DNA of 8,947 bases from Betaproteobacteria bacterium UBA6910 (GCA_002451065.1 DKBC01000061.1:3147-12093), one strand, 5' to 3'; positions 1 to 6,867 are shown, numbered from the stretch's first letter. Made by a program: numbers and translations. Notes: generated by a model from the letters alone, not told the origin.

Positions 1-471
1 CTGCACCGCCAGCTGAGGGAAGGAGAGACCGAGAAGCACTACCTAGTGCTGGTCAAAGGCCATTGGCGGGATGCCAAGCGCCACGTGAAGTTGGCGCTGG
101 AAAAGCGGGTGACGCCGGCGGGGGAGAAGAGAGTGCGGGTGTCCCAACAGGGACAGGCGGCCCATACCGTGTTCCGTCTGGTGCGGCGCTGCGACGGATT
201 CAGCCTGTTGGAGGCGGAACTCCGCACCGGGCGCACCCATCAAATCCGCGTGCATTTGGCCCACCTGGGCTTTCCCATCGCCGGCGACGACAAATACGGT
301 GACTTTGATCTCAACAAGGCGCTCTCCAAACAGGGCCTGAAGCGGATGTTCCTCCACGCCCACCGGATGGCGTTCAAGCACCCCGCGACGGGGGAAGCGG
401 TGGAATTCGTCTCCCCCCTGCCTCCCGATCTCCAGGCATTCCTGGACCGCCTCGATGCCGAAGCGCTTTGA
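1..471 (+). CDS. rluC: 23S rRNA pseudouridine synthase RluC, 3' part (5' end outside window)
   Basis: C-terminal 156 residues of an RluA-family pseudouridine synthase, open from the first base of the window. The family isomerises uridines in 23S rRNA; RluC acts on U955, U2504 and U2580 in E. coli. Visible are the KHYLVLVKGHW segment near the start of the fragment, the block RTGRTHQIRVHLAHLG typical of the catalytic fold, then GDDKYGD and the C-terminal FLHAHRMAFKHPATGE, all closely resembling E. coli RluC as I recall it. The catalytic aspartate motif (HRLD) and any N-terminal S4 domain lie upstream of the window. The next gene begins inside its last 17 bases, so the two are probably translated together. 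RluC rather than RluA/RluD is inferred from the sequence resemblance and from its position ahead of the fab locus. Confidence 0.9.
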   Translation: MHRQLREGETEKHYLVLVKGHWRDAKRHVKLALEKRVTPAGEKRVRVSQQGQAAHTVFRLVRRCDGFSLLEAELRTGRTHQIRVHLAHLGFPIAGDDKYGDFDLNKALSKQGLKRMFLHAHRMAFKHPATGEAVEFVSPLPPDLQAFLDRLDAEAL

Positions 472-1111
472 CTTGCTGGTTTTTGACTGGGACGGAACTC
501 TGATGGACTCGGCCGGGACCATCGTGGCTTCCATTCAGTCCGCCTGCCGCGATCTGGGACTCCGGGTTCCGGACGAGGCCTCCTCCCGGCACATCATCGG
601 CCTGGGTTTGCGCGACGCCCTGACCCGGCTGCTGCCCGAGCTGGTGGAATCCGAGCACGGAGGGCTGGTGGAGCGCTATCGCCACCATTACCTGGGCCAG
701 GACGCCGTCATTCCCCTGTTCGAAGGGGTCCCGGAAGCCCTGCGCAGACTCAACGAGGCCGGATTCCTGCTGGCCGTGGCCACGGGAAAAAGCCGCCTGG
801 GCCTGAACCGGGCCTTGGCCCACACCGGGCTGGCGGAATATTTTCACGCCAGCCGCTGCGCCGACGAAGGCTTTTCCAAGCCCCATCCGGGGATGCTGGA
901 AGAGATCATGGACGAGCTGGCGGTAGCTCCGGAACGCACCCTGATGATCGGCGACACCACCCATGACCTGCAGATGGCTGAGAATGCCGGGGTTGCCTGC
1001 CTGGCGGCGGCCTACGGCGCCCACCCGCGGGAGGAACTGGAGGCGCTGGTGCCCCTGGCGGTCGCGACATCATTCGCGGAACTCAGGACATGGCTGGAAG
1101 CCCACGCGTGA
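455..1111 (+). CDS. HAD-IA family hydrolase (phosphoglycolate phosphatase-like)
   Basis: A 218-residue haloacid-dehalogenase-superfamily phosphatase, complete and of normal length. Motif I is DWDGTLMDS (nucleophile Asp11, acid/base Asp13), motif II is the Thr110 of ATGKS, motif III is Lys142 in SKPHPG, and motif IV is GDTTHD with Asp167 and Asp171 for Mg2+. The helical cap between residues about 20 and 90 is the IA type seen in Gph-like enzymes. The substrate cannot be read from sequence; a small phosphomonoester such as 2-phosphoglycolate or a nucleotide is plausible. The ATG chosen sits ten codons before motif I, as is usual, and overlaps the rluC end by 17 bases, with only a weak ribosome site. 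It is a soluble cytoplasmic enzyme lying between an rRNA-modifying enzyme and a Rieske protein in the same transcription unit. Confidence 0.9.
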   Translation: MPKRFDLLVFDWDGTLMDSAGTIVASIQSACRDLGLRVPDEASSRHIIGLGLRDALTRLLPELVESEHGGLVERYRHHYLGQDAVIPLFEGVPEALRRLNEAGFLLAVATGKSRLGLNRALAHTGLAEYFHASRCADEGFSKPHPGMLEEIMDELAVAPERTLMIGDTTHDLQMAENAGVACLAAAYGAHPREELEALVPLAVATSFAELRTWLEAHA

Positions 1112-1449
1112 TCTGCGCCTCTGGCGATCTGACGGACGGGGGCGCCGGGGTGCGCTTCGAGACGACGCGGGATGGCGAGCGGACGCCGTGTTTCGCCATC
1201 CGCTTCGAAGGCAAGGTGTACGCCTATCTCAACCGCTGCGCCCACGTGGGCGTCGAACTTGACTGGTCGCCCGGTGCGTTCTTCGATGACTCCGGTCTAT
1301 ACTTGCTCTGCTCCACTCACGGCGCGGTATACGAGCCCGAATCCGGGCGTTGCGCCGGGGGCCCCTGTCGGGGAGCGTCGTTGATCCCGCTTCCCGTCGA
1401 TGAGCGCGACGGACAGGTTTTGCTTATGGAAGGCGTCCAACATGGCTGA
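1090..1449 (+). CDS. Small Rieske [2Fe-2S] protein
   Basis: A 119-residue single-domain Rieske protein with no signal peptide or membrane segment, so probably a cytoplasmic electron carrier or regulatory redox protein. Cluster ligands are visible as CAH (Cys50, His52) and CSTH (Cys74, His77). The 21 residues between His52 and Cys74 are more than the 15–17 of classical Rieske domains. Further cysteines at 34, 88 and 93 (GRCAGGPC) lie outside the ligand set; the disulfide cysteines of bc1-type Rieske proteins are absent. The partner and reaction are unknown. The ATG overlaps the upstream phosphatase by 22 bases. An in-frame GTG at 1108 would instead make a 4-base GTGA overlap with that gene's stop and has GGAAG about 8 bases ahead; it would remove six residues, so the start is uncertain. 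The end overlaps sppA by 8 bases. Confidence 0.88.
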   Translation: MAGSPRVICASGDLTDGGAGVRFETTRDGERTPCFAIRFEGKVYAYLNRCAHVGVELDWSPGAFFDDSGLYLLCSTHGAVYEPESGRCAGGPCRGASLIPLPVDERDGQVLLMEGVQHG

Positions 1450-2392
1450 TTATGGCTCCGGAGACGGATGGGAACGGCAGGTGCTGGAGAAGCTGGCGAC
1501 GGCGGCGCTGGCGGAGCAGCGGCGCGCGCGCCGCTGGGGCATCTTTTTCAAGCTGCTGGGATTCGGGTACCTGTTCGCGCTCCTGTTCATCGGCCTCGGG
1601 TGGATCGGCCAGAAGGATGGCGCCCTGGCCGGAAAGCACACTGCGGTAGTGAGCCTGGAAGGGGAGATTGCCAACGATTCCGCCGCCAGCGCCGAAAATG
1701 TGATCGCCGGGTTGCAGGACGCCTTCGAGGACTCCAACACCCAGGGCGTGATCGTGCGCATCAACAGCCCGGGCGGCAGCCCGGTGCAGGCCGGGTATAT
1801 CTTCGACGAGATCCGCCGGCTGCGGGCCAAGTACCCGGAGATCCCCCTTTACGCGGTGGTGGAGGACGTGTGCGCGTCGGGAGGCTATTACGTGGCGGCG
1901 GCGGCGGACAAGATCTTCGTGGACAAGGCGAGCATCGTCGGCTCCATCGGCGTGCTCATGGACGGATTCGGATTCACGGGCACCCTGGAGAAGCTGGGTA
2001 TCGAGCGGCGGCTCATGACCGCGGGCAGCAACAAGGGATTTCTCGACCCGTTCTCGCCGCTGCCGCCGGAACAGAGGGCCTATGCGGAAACCATGCTGGA
2101 GGAAATTCACCAGCAGTTCATCAAGGTGGTACGAGAAGGGCGGGGGACGCGGCTCAAGGAATCGCCGGAGATCTACAGCGGCCTGATCTGGACCGGGGCC
2201 AAGAGCATTGAGTTGGGCCTGGCCGATGACTTTGGCAGCGTGGAATATGTGGCGCGGGAGGTGGTGAAAGCGGAGAAGACCGTGGAATTCACGCCCAAGG
2301 AAAGCCTGGTCGATCGCATCGCCAAGCGCGTCGGCGCCTCTTTCGCCTCCACCCTGGCGACTCTTTCCGGCCGGGGCATTGTCCTTCGGTGA
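1442..2392 (+). CDS. sppA: Short-form signal peptide peptidase SppA (S49 family), membrane-anchored
   Basis: A 316-residue S49 serine peptidase that cuts membrane-embedded remnant signal peptides after secretion. A cytoplasmic tail rich in arginine (RRARRW, about 27–32) precedes one membrane anchor (about 34–56), so the catalytic domain should face the periplasm. The core contains RINSPGGSPVQA (106–117), the nucleophile Ser146 in CASGGYYVA, and the general base Lys198 in GSNKGFLDPF. The 52-residue Ser–Lys spacing equals the Ser147/Lys199 dyad of Bacillus subtilis SppA. Length fits the short, single-domain form that works as an oligomer, not the roughly 600-residue duplicated E. coli form. The ATG at 1442 is preferred over an in-frame ATG at 1400 because GGAAGG lies 8 bases before it (1428–1433). 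It overlaps the Rieske gene by 8 bases, implying coupling. Confidence 0.93.
   Translation: MADYGSGDGWERQVLEKLATAALAEQRRARRWGIFFKLLGFGYLFALLFIGLGWIGQKDGALAGKHTAVVSLEGEIANDSAASAENVIAGLQDAFEDSNTQGVIVRINSPGGSPVQAGYIFDEIRRLRAKYPEIPLYAVVEDVCASGGYYVAAAADKIFVDKASIVGSIGVLMDGFGFTGTLEKLGIERRLMTAGSNKGFLDPFSPLPPEQRAYAETMLEEIHQQFIKVVREGRGTRLKESPEIYSGLIWTGAKSIELGLADDFGSVEYVAREVVKAEKTVEFTPKESLVDRIAKRVGASFASTLATLSGRGIVLR
1517..1536. repeat. Perfect 20-base GC palindrome inside sppA
   Basis: The 20 bases read identically on both strands, with an alternating CG core of ten bases. It encodes the Gln-Arg-Arg-Ala-Arg-Arg stretch just before the membrane anchor of SppA. Arginine and alanine codons in a high-GC genome can produce this by chance, so a function is not implied. 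Confidence 0.6.
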
Positions 2393-2394
2393 TC

Positions 2395-2421
2395 GCCGGG
2401 CCGCGCCCCGGCGGGCGCGGC
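2395..2421. terminator. GC-rich hairpin between convergent sppA and maf
   Basis: A perfect 9-bp stem (2400–2408 with 2413–2421) with a four-base loop sits in the 53-base gap between the two convergent stops. A competing 6-bp stem can form from 2395–2400 with 2407–2412. No T-run follows on either strand, so it is not a canonical intrinsic terminator. Its position between convergent genes suggests a bidirectional stop or a 3'-end stabiliser for both messages. Confidence 0.4.
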
Positions 2422-2445
2422 TGAAGGCGAAGAGGAACCGCGCCG

Positions 2446-3030
2446 TTACACGATACGGACGCCTTCCTCCCCAAGCAAATCCACCAGGGCGATCAACGGC
2501 AGCCCGATCAGGGCGCTGGGATCTCCGCTTTCCAGCCGGCTCACCAGGGCAATGCCGAGCCCCTCGCACCGCGCGCTGCCGGCGCAGTGATAGGGCTGTT
2601 CACGATCCAGGTAACGCTCGATGACGTCGTTCGCGAGCGCACGAAAGGTCACTTCCGTCGGCACCAGGCGGCTGCCGCAGCGGCCGGTGGCGCTGTTCAG
2701 GAGGGCGAGGGCGGTATGGAACACCACGGTCCTGCCCCCCATGAAACGGAGCTGTTGCCGGGCCCGCTCCCGGGTTCCGGGCTTGCCCATCTGGACCCCG
2801 TCCAGCACCGCCACCTGGTCGGAGCCGATGATCAGGGCGTCGGGATGCCGGGGAGCGACCGCCTCCGCCTTGAGGCGCGCCAGCCGGACCGCGGTCCGGG
2901 CGGCGTCTTCCCCGGGCAGGGGCGTCTCATCCACGTCCGGCGCAACCACTTCAAAGGCGATCTGCAAGCGCTCCAGAAGCATCTGCCGATAGACCGAACT
3001 GGAGGCAAGAACAAGGCGTGGCAAGGGCAA
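2446..3030 (-). CDS. yceF: Maf-family nucleotide pyrophosphatase, YceF type (m7GTP pyrophosphatase)
   Basis: A Maf-family house-cleaning nucleotide pyrophosphatase. The YceF subfamily hydrolyses 7-methyl-GTP to the monophosphate, keeping modified nucleotides out of RNA. Visible are the N-terminal LVLASSS substrate loop, APDVDET, IIGSDQVAVLDG with the family's catalytic aspartate, GKPG, and HCAGSARCEGLG followed by GLPLIAL; these match YceF better than the dTTP/UTP-specific YhdE type. No ATG lies upstream of the ASSS loop. The frame can start at TTG 3057, 3030 or 3024, none with a ribosome site. I chose 3030 because it gives 194 residues, the length I recall for E. coli YceF, and leaves the divergent yceD promoter outside the gene. 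It is the only minus-strand gene here, convergent with sppA and divergent from yceD, as in many proteobacterial fab loci. Confidence 0.9.
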   Translation of the reverse strand: MPLPRLVLASSSVYRQMLLERLQIAFEVVAPDVDETPLPGEDAARTAVRLARLKAEAVAPRHPDALIIGSDQVAVLDGVQMGKPGTRERARQQLRFMGGRTVVFHTALALLNSATGRCGSRLVPTEVTFRALANDVIERYLDREQPYHCAGSARCEGLGIALVSRLESGDPSALIGLPLIALVDLLGEEGVRIV

Positions 3031-3048
3031 GCTTTTGTTGGTAATTCT

Positions 3049-3077
3049 TTGACACAAATACGTAAAAACTATATCAT
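3049..3077 (+). promoter_or_regulatory. Near-consensus sigma70 promoter for yceD-rpmF-plsX-fab
   Basis: TTGACA (3049–3054, perfect -35) and TATCAT (3072–3077, one mismatch to TATAAT) are separated by exactly 17 bases, in a local AT-rich island within high-GC DNA. The expected start of transcription is about 3083–3087, only 0–5 bases before the yceD ATG at 3087. This should be the main promoter for yceD, rpmF and the following fatty-acid genes. The minus strand carries TATAGT (3068–3073 on the + strand) that might serve the divergent maf gene, but its -35 match is poor. Confidence 0.75.
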
Positions 3078-3086
3078 GCGCGCCCT

Positions 3087-3587
3087 ATGCCTGAACAGGT
3101 TGTCATTGACGGCATCGAGTTCGCGCGCAGCGGAAAGCACCTGAGCGGAGACCTCGAGATCGGCAGCCTGGGGCGCCTTCGGGAAAGCCTCTCTTCCAGC
3201 GAGGGGGCCGTCGAGTATTCGATCCGAGGGGGGCAGAATCCGAAAGGGAGGCCCATGCTTCACCTGACGGTCAAAGGAACGCTTAGCCTGACCTGCCAGC
3301 GTTGCCTCGGTGCGCTGGCGTTTCCGGTGGATGTGCGCAGCGACCTCCTGCTGCTGCAGGACGAGTCCGAGTTCGCGGACATCGTGGATGAGGACGACGA
3401 CTCGGTGGATGCGGTGGTGGCCGCGCCGCGCATGAGTGTCGCGGCACTGGTGGAAGACGAGGTCATTCTTGCGCTGCCCTACGCGCCTCGCCACCCGGAG
3501 GGGGAATGCAGCGCCGGCGGCGCGGCGCTGGGCGAGGCCACCGTCAAGGCGTCGCCCTTTGCCGCGCTCAAGCAACTGAAGAAGTGA
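3087..3587 (+). CDS. yceD: YceD family protein (DUF177), 23S rRNA accumulation
   Basis: A 166-residue DUF177/YceD protein. The family is linked to normal 23S rRNA accumulation and is almost always found directly before rpmF; its molecular activity is not settled. Visible hallmarks are CQRCLG (Cys70, Cys73), an acidic stretch at 92–105, and LPYAPRHPEGEC, where the His and Cys141 may complete a metal site with the CxxC pair. The start is unambiguous: an in-frame stop at 3063–3065 is followed by no other start codon before ATG 3087. No Shine-Dalgarno sequence precedes it, and the predicted promoter lies so close that the transcript should be leaderless or nearly so. A 26-base gap separates it from rpmF. 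Confidence 0.9.
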   Translation: MPEQVVIDGIEFARSGKHLSGDLEIGSLGRLRESLSSSEGAVEYSIRGGQNPKGRPMLHLTVKGTLSLTCQRCLGALAFPVDVRSDLLLLQDESEFADIVDEDDDSVDAVVAAPRMSVAALVEDEVILALPYAPRHPEGECSAGGAALGEATVKASPFAALKQLKK

Positions 3588-3613
3588 AGATCGTCTGAAT
3601 TAAGGAGCAATTC

Positions 3614-3793
3614 ATGGCTGTCCAGCAGAACAAGAAGTCGCCTTCCCGGCGCAACATGCGTCGTTCCCACGACGCGGTTTCCAATCCGCCCCTGGCGGTG
3701 GAGCCGACCACTGGCGAGGTGCATCTGCGCCACCACATCAGCCCCACCGGCTTCTACCGCGGGAAGAAGGTCGTCAAGTCCCGGGAAGAGTGA
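3614..3793 (+). CDS. rpmF: 50S ribosomal protein L32
   Basis: A 59-residue ribosomal protein L32 of the large subunit. The basic N-terminus [13 protein letters not shown] and the conserved [20 protein letters not shown] and GFYRGKKVV segments are diagnostic. It has no cysteines, so it is the zinc-independent form usual in proteobacteria. AAGGAG at 3602–3607 lies six bases before the ATG, the clearest ribosome site in this transcription unit and suited to a highly expressed gene. It follows yceD by 26 bases and is followed by 120 bases before plsX. Co-transcription with plsX and the fab genes is well known in E. coli. Confidence 0.97.
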   Translation: MAVQQNKKSPSRRNMRRSHDAVSNPPLAVEPTTGEVHLRHHISPTGFYRGKKVVKSREE

Positions 3794-3797
3794 CCCG

Positions 3798-3843
3798 CGT
3801 GACGCCCGGGGCGAGTTCCAACCTGGGCGGGCGGAGCGTCACG
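3798..3843 (+). other. Imperfect hairpin in the rpmF–plsX spacer
   Basis: The 120 bases between rpmF and plsX hold an 8-bp perfect inverted repeat (3798–3805 with 3836–3843) enclosing further GCCC/GGGC complementarity. A smaller 6-bp repeat lies at 3873–3878 with 3892–3897. No T-run follows and I see no convincing promoter. It may be a partial terminator or an mRNA stability element that lets rpmF exceed plsX in expression; this is inference only. Confidence 0.35.
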
Positions 3844-3913
3844 GGACCGTCCGGCCTGCTGCCTCCCCGCGCCGCGGTGGGGGCGTCGCGGACCGCGCCG
3901 CGCGCATGAGCCG

Positions 3914-4963
3914 ATGGTAGACGCCCGCGTTGCCATCGACTGCATGGGCGGGGATCACGGGCCCCACGTGACCGTTCCCGCAGCCCTGGATTTTCTGAAG
4001 GAGAATCCCCAGACCGACATCATCCTGGTGGGCCTGCCGGAGGTGATCCACGCCGAGCTCAAGGCCCACAAGGCGGAACCCGGCCCGCGACTTCGGGTTC
4101 ACGCGGCGAGCGAGGTGGTGACCATGGAGGAAGCGCCCGCCGTCGCGCTGCGGGCCAAGCGGGATTCGTCGATGCGGGTCGCCATCAACCTCGTCAAGAG
4201 CGGCGAGGCTCACGCGGCGGTGAGCGCGGGCAACACCGGGGCGCTGATGGCGATTTCCCGTTTCGTTCTGAAAACCCTGCCCGGCATCGACCGTCCCGCG
4301 ATCTGCACCGTCCTGCCCACCATCAAGGGACACACCTATATGCTGGACTTGGGCGCCAACGTCGACTGCGAACCGGAGCATCTCCTGCAATTCGGGATCA
4401 TGGCATCGGTCTTGGTTTCCTCGGTGGAGGGCAGGGAGCGGCCCACCGTGGGGCTGCTCAACATCGGCGAGGAAGACATCAAGGGCAACGAGGTGGTGAA
4501 GCAGGCCGCGGGACTGCTGCGGGCCAGCGGACTCAACTTTCACGGTAACGTGGAAGGCACGGACATTTATATGGGTACCACCGACGTGGTGGTGGCCGAC
4601 GGTTTCGTAGGCAATGTGGCACTCAAGACCACCGAAGGCCTGGCCCAGATGATGTCCACCCTGTTGCGGCGCGAGTTCAAGCGCAATCTCTTCACGCGGC
4701 TGGCGGCCCTGTGCGCCACGCCGGTGCTCAATTCCTTCAAGCGAAAGGTGGACCATCGCCAGTACAACGGCGCCAGCCTGCTGGGCCTGCGGGGGATCGT
4801 CATCAAGAGCCATGGATCTGCGGATCGCCTGGCGTTCATGCGCGCCATCGAGCGCGGCGCCGAGGAGGTGCGGGGCGGCATGCTGCGGCACCTGAATGAG
4901 CGGCTTGCGGAGCTTCAGCCACACAAGCTGCGCGCGGCGCAGGCCGAGGAAGGTGCCGCCTGA
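3914..4963 (+). CDS. plsX: Phosphate acyltransferase PlsX
   Basis: A 349-residue PlsX, complete. It converts acyl-ACP and phosphate to acyl-phosphate, the donor for PlsY in making lysophosphatidic acid, and so connects the fatty-acid genes that follow to phospholipid synthesis. It is a peripheral membrane enzyme. Visible family blocks are [11 protein letters not shown] (7–17), [11 protein letters not shown] (103–113), [11 protein letters not shown] (145–155), [13 protein letters not shown] (180–192), [20 protein letters not shown] (215–234) and [16 protein letters not shown] (286–301). The ATG fits the family's usual N-terminus, but there is no Shine-Dalgarno sequence before it. A five-codon frame (ATG 3906 to TAG 3918–3920) overlaps this start. 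Its TGA shares one base with the fabH ATG. Confidence 0.97.
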   Translation: MVDARVAIDCMGGDHGPHVTVPAALDFLKENPQTDIILVGLPEVIHAELKAHKAEPGPRLRVHAASEVVTMEEAPAVALRAKRDSSMRVAINLVKSGEAHAAVSAGNTGALMAISRFVLKTLPGIDRPAICTVLPTIKGHTYMLDLGANVDCEPEHLLQFGIMASVLVSSVEGRERPTVGLLNIGEEDIKGNEVVKQAAGLLRASGLNFHGNVEGTDIYMGTTDVVVADGFVGNVALKTTEGLAQMMSTLLRREFKRNLFTRLAALCATPVLNSFKRKVDHRQYNGASLLGLRGIVIKSHGSADRLAFMRAIERGAEEVRGGMLRHLNERLAELQPHKLRAAQAEEGAA

Positions 4964-5922
4964 TGTATTCCCGCATCGCGGGCACCGGCAGCTACCTCCC
5001 GGACAAGGTGCTCACCAACGCCGATCTGGAGCGCATGGTGGACACCACCGACGAGTGGATCGTCACCCGCACCGGGATCCGGGAGCGGCGGATAGCCGCC
5101 GAGGGGCAGATGGCCAGCGATCTGGCGCTGGAAGCCAGCCGCCGCGCCCTGGACGCCGCCGGGGTTTCGGCCTCGGATGTGGACCTGGTGATCGTGGCAA
5201 CCACGACGCCGGACATGGTGTTTCCGAGCACCGCCTGCATTCTTCAGTCGAAGCTGGGCATTGCCGGCGGCGCGCCGGCCTTTGACGTCCAGGCGGTTTG
5301 CAGCGGCTTTGTGTATGCCATGGCGATCGCGGATCTGTTCATGCGCGCCGGCAAGGCGAAGTACGCCCTGGTCGTGGGAGCCGAAGTCTATTCCCGGATA
5401 CTCGACTGGAACGACCGCAGCACCTGCGTCCTTTTTGGCGACGGCGCTGGCGCCGTGGTGCTCAAGCCCGGCCCGGATCCCGGTATCCTCTCCACCCATC
5501 TGCACGCGGACGGCGGGCACCATCACATTCTCTCGGTGCCCGGCCAGGTCTGTCGTGGCGGCGTTACCGGCCATCCTTTCGTGGTGATGGACGGAGGCGC
5601 CGTGTTCAGGTTCGCGGTAAAGGTGCTGGCAGAGGTGGCCGAGGAGGCGCTCGCCGCCAACAGCATGGAGCGCTCCCAGATCGACTGGTTGATTCCGCAC
5701 CAGGCGAACATCCGCATTATCGAGGCCACGGCCCGAAAGCTGCACGTGCCCATGGAGCGGGTGGTGGTGACGGTGGAGCGCCACGGCAACACCTCGGCCG
5801 CCTCGGTGGCCCTGGCCCTGGACGAGGCTGTGCGCGACGGTCGCATTCGGCCTGGGCAAAACGTGATGCTGCAGGGCGTGGGCGGAGGATTCACCTGGGG
5901 CGCGGTGCTGGTCAGGATGTGA
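4963..5922 (+). CDS. fabH: 3-oxoacyl-ACP synthase III (FabH)
   Basis: A 319-residue beta-ketoacyl-ACP synthase III that condenses acetyl-CoA with malonyl-ACP to begin each fatty-acid chain. The catalytic triad is Cys113 (VQAVCSGF), His246 (IPHQANIRI) and Asn276 (RHGNTSAAS), all present and matching Cys112/His244/Asn274 of E. coli. The N-terminus [16 protein letters not shown] and the [16 protein letters not shown] block (29–44) are typical, as is the C-terminal [21 protein letters not shown] (4946–4953) lies nine bases before the ATG, and the start overlaps the plsX stop (TGATG), indicating coupling. fabD follows after 12 bases. Its presence here distinguishes the locus from pseudomonad versions that lack fabH at this site. 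Confidence 0.97.
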   Translation: MYSRIAGTGSYLPDKVLTNADLERMVDTTDEWIVTRTGIRERRIAAEGQMASDLALEASRRALDAAGVSASDVDLVIVATTTPDMVFPSTACILQSKLGIAGGAPAFDVQAVCSGFVYAMAIADLFMRAGKAKYALVVGAEVYSRILDWNDRSTCVLFGDGAGAVVLKPGPDPGILSTHLHADGGHHHILSVPGQVCRGGVTGHPFVVMDGGAVFRFAVKVLAEVAEEALAANSMERSQIDWLIPHQANIRIIEATARKLHVPMERVVVTVERHGNTSAASVALALDEAVRDGRIRPGQNVMLQGVGGGFTWGAVLVRM

Positions 5923-5934
5923 GGCGGAGGACCG

Positions 5935-6867
5935 ATGAAGTTCGCTTTCGTTTTTCCAGGTCAGGGATCCCAGTCGGTGGGAATGATGGAACCCTACGGC
6001 GACGCCCCCGTGGTGCGCGCCACGTTTGACGAGGCGTCGGCGGCCCTCGGGCAGGATCTGTGGGCGCTCGCCGCCGAGGGGCCGGCCGAAGCCCAGGCCC
6101 AGACCGTCAACACGCAGCCCCTGATGCTTGCCGCGGGGGTGGCGGTTTACAGGCTGTGGCGCCAGCGGGGCGGTCCGGAACCCACGGCCGTGGCTGGCCA
6201 CAGCCTCGGGGAGTATGCGGCGCTGGTGGCTGCCGGCGTCCTGCAGCTGACAGACGCAGTCCCCTTGGTGAGGCTGCGGGCCCAGGCCATGCAGGACGCG
6301 GTACCGGCCGGGGAGGGTGCCATGGCGGCGATAATCGGACTCGACGGGGCCGGGGTAGAGGCGGTCTGCGCCGAAGCGGCGCAGGGGGAAGTGGTGGAAG
6401 CGGTAAATTTCAATGGCCCCGGGCAGACGGTGATCGCGGGTCATGCGGCAGCGGTGAAACGTGCCGCTGATGCCTGCAAGGCGCGGGGCGCCAAGCGGGC
6501 GGTCATGTTGGCGGTGAGCGCGCCCTTCCATTGCTCGCTGATGCGCCCCGTGGGCGAAAAATTGCGGGCCCGACTGGAGTCCCTCGCTCTTGGTACACCG
6601 CGAGTGCCGGTGATACACAACTTTGACGTTAAGCCCCGGAGCGATCCCCAGCGTATCAAGGATGCCATGGTGCAGCAGACTTTCTCCCCCGTGCGCTGGA
6701 TCGAGACCATCGAGGCATTCGCAGCCATGGGCATGACCCACGTCTACGAATGCGGACCGGGCAGGGTGCTGGCGGGTCTGACGAAGCGTATCTCGGGATC
6801 GCTGCAGGGGGGCGCGCTCGAGGACGCCGCGTCCCTGGATCAGGCGCTGGCGGAGGTGGCGGCATGA
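5935..6867 (+). CDS. fabD: Malonyl-CoA:ACP transacylase (FabD)
   Basis: A 310-residue malonyl-CoA:ACP S-malonyltransferase, which supplies the malonyl-ACP used by FabH and FabF. The N-terminal FVFPGQGSQSVGM holds the oxyanion-hole Gln11. The nucleophile is Ser90 in GHSLGEY, Arg115 binds the malonyl carboxylate, and His199 (APFHC) is the catalytic base; these correspond to Ser92, Arg117 and His201 of E. coli. The GPGRVLAGLTKRI block near the C-terminus is also characteristic. GGCGGAGG ends four bases before the ATG. The stop overlaps the fabG start as ATGA. Nothing is missing or unusual. Confidence 0.97.
   Translation: MKFAFVFPGQGSQSVGMMEPYGDAPVVRATFDEASAALGQDLWALAAEGPAEAQAQTVNTQPLMLAAGVAVYRLWRQRGGPEPTAVAGHSLGEYAALVAAGVLQLTDAVPLVRLRAQAMQDAVPAGEGAMAAIIGLDGAGVEAVCAEAAQGEVVEAVNFNGPGQTVIAGHAAAVKRAADACKARGAKRAVMLAVSAPFHCSLMRPVGEKLRARLESLALGTPRVPVIHNFDVKPRSDPQRIKDAMVQQTFSPVRWIETIEAFAAMGMTHVYECGPGRVLAGLTKRISGSLQGGALEDAASLDQALAEVAA

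Noticed and set aside
1424..2569. Minus-strand frame of 381 codons opposite sppA and the end of maf
   Set aside because: It is the antisense of sppA running into a different frame of maf; composition is Arg/Ala/His-rich with no domain.
2587..3144. Plus-strand frame of 185 codons across maf and the promoter region
   Set aside because: The minus strand encodes an intact Maf/YceF with its conserved motifs, and this frame would run through the yceD promoter and start.
3839..4924. Minus-strand frame of 361 codons opposite plsX
   Set aside because: The plus strand clearly encodes PlsX with all family blocks; the reverse product has no motif and a His/Arg/Gln-rich bias.
4915..6741. Very long open frame on the minus strand (608 codons) opposite fabH and fabD
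   Set aside because: It lies wholly opposite two unmistakable fab genes. Its product is rich in His, Arg, Gly and Gln with no recognisable motif, as expected from the reverse of high-GC coding DNA.
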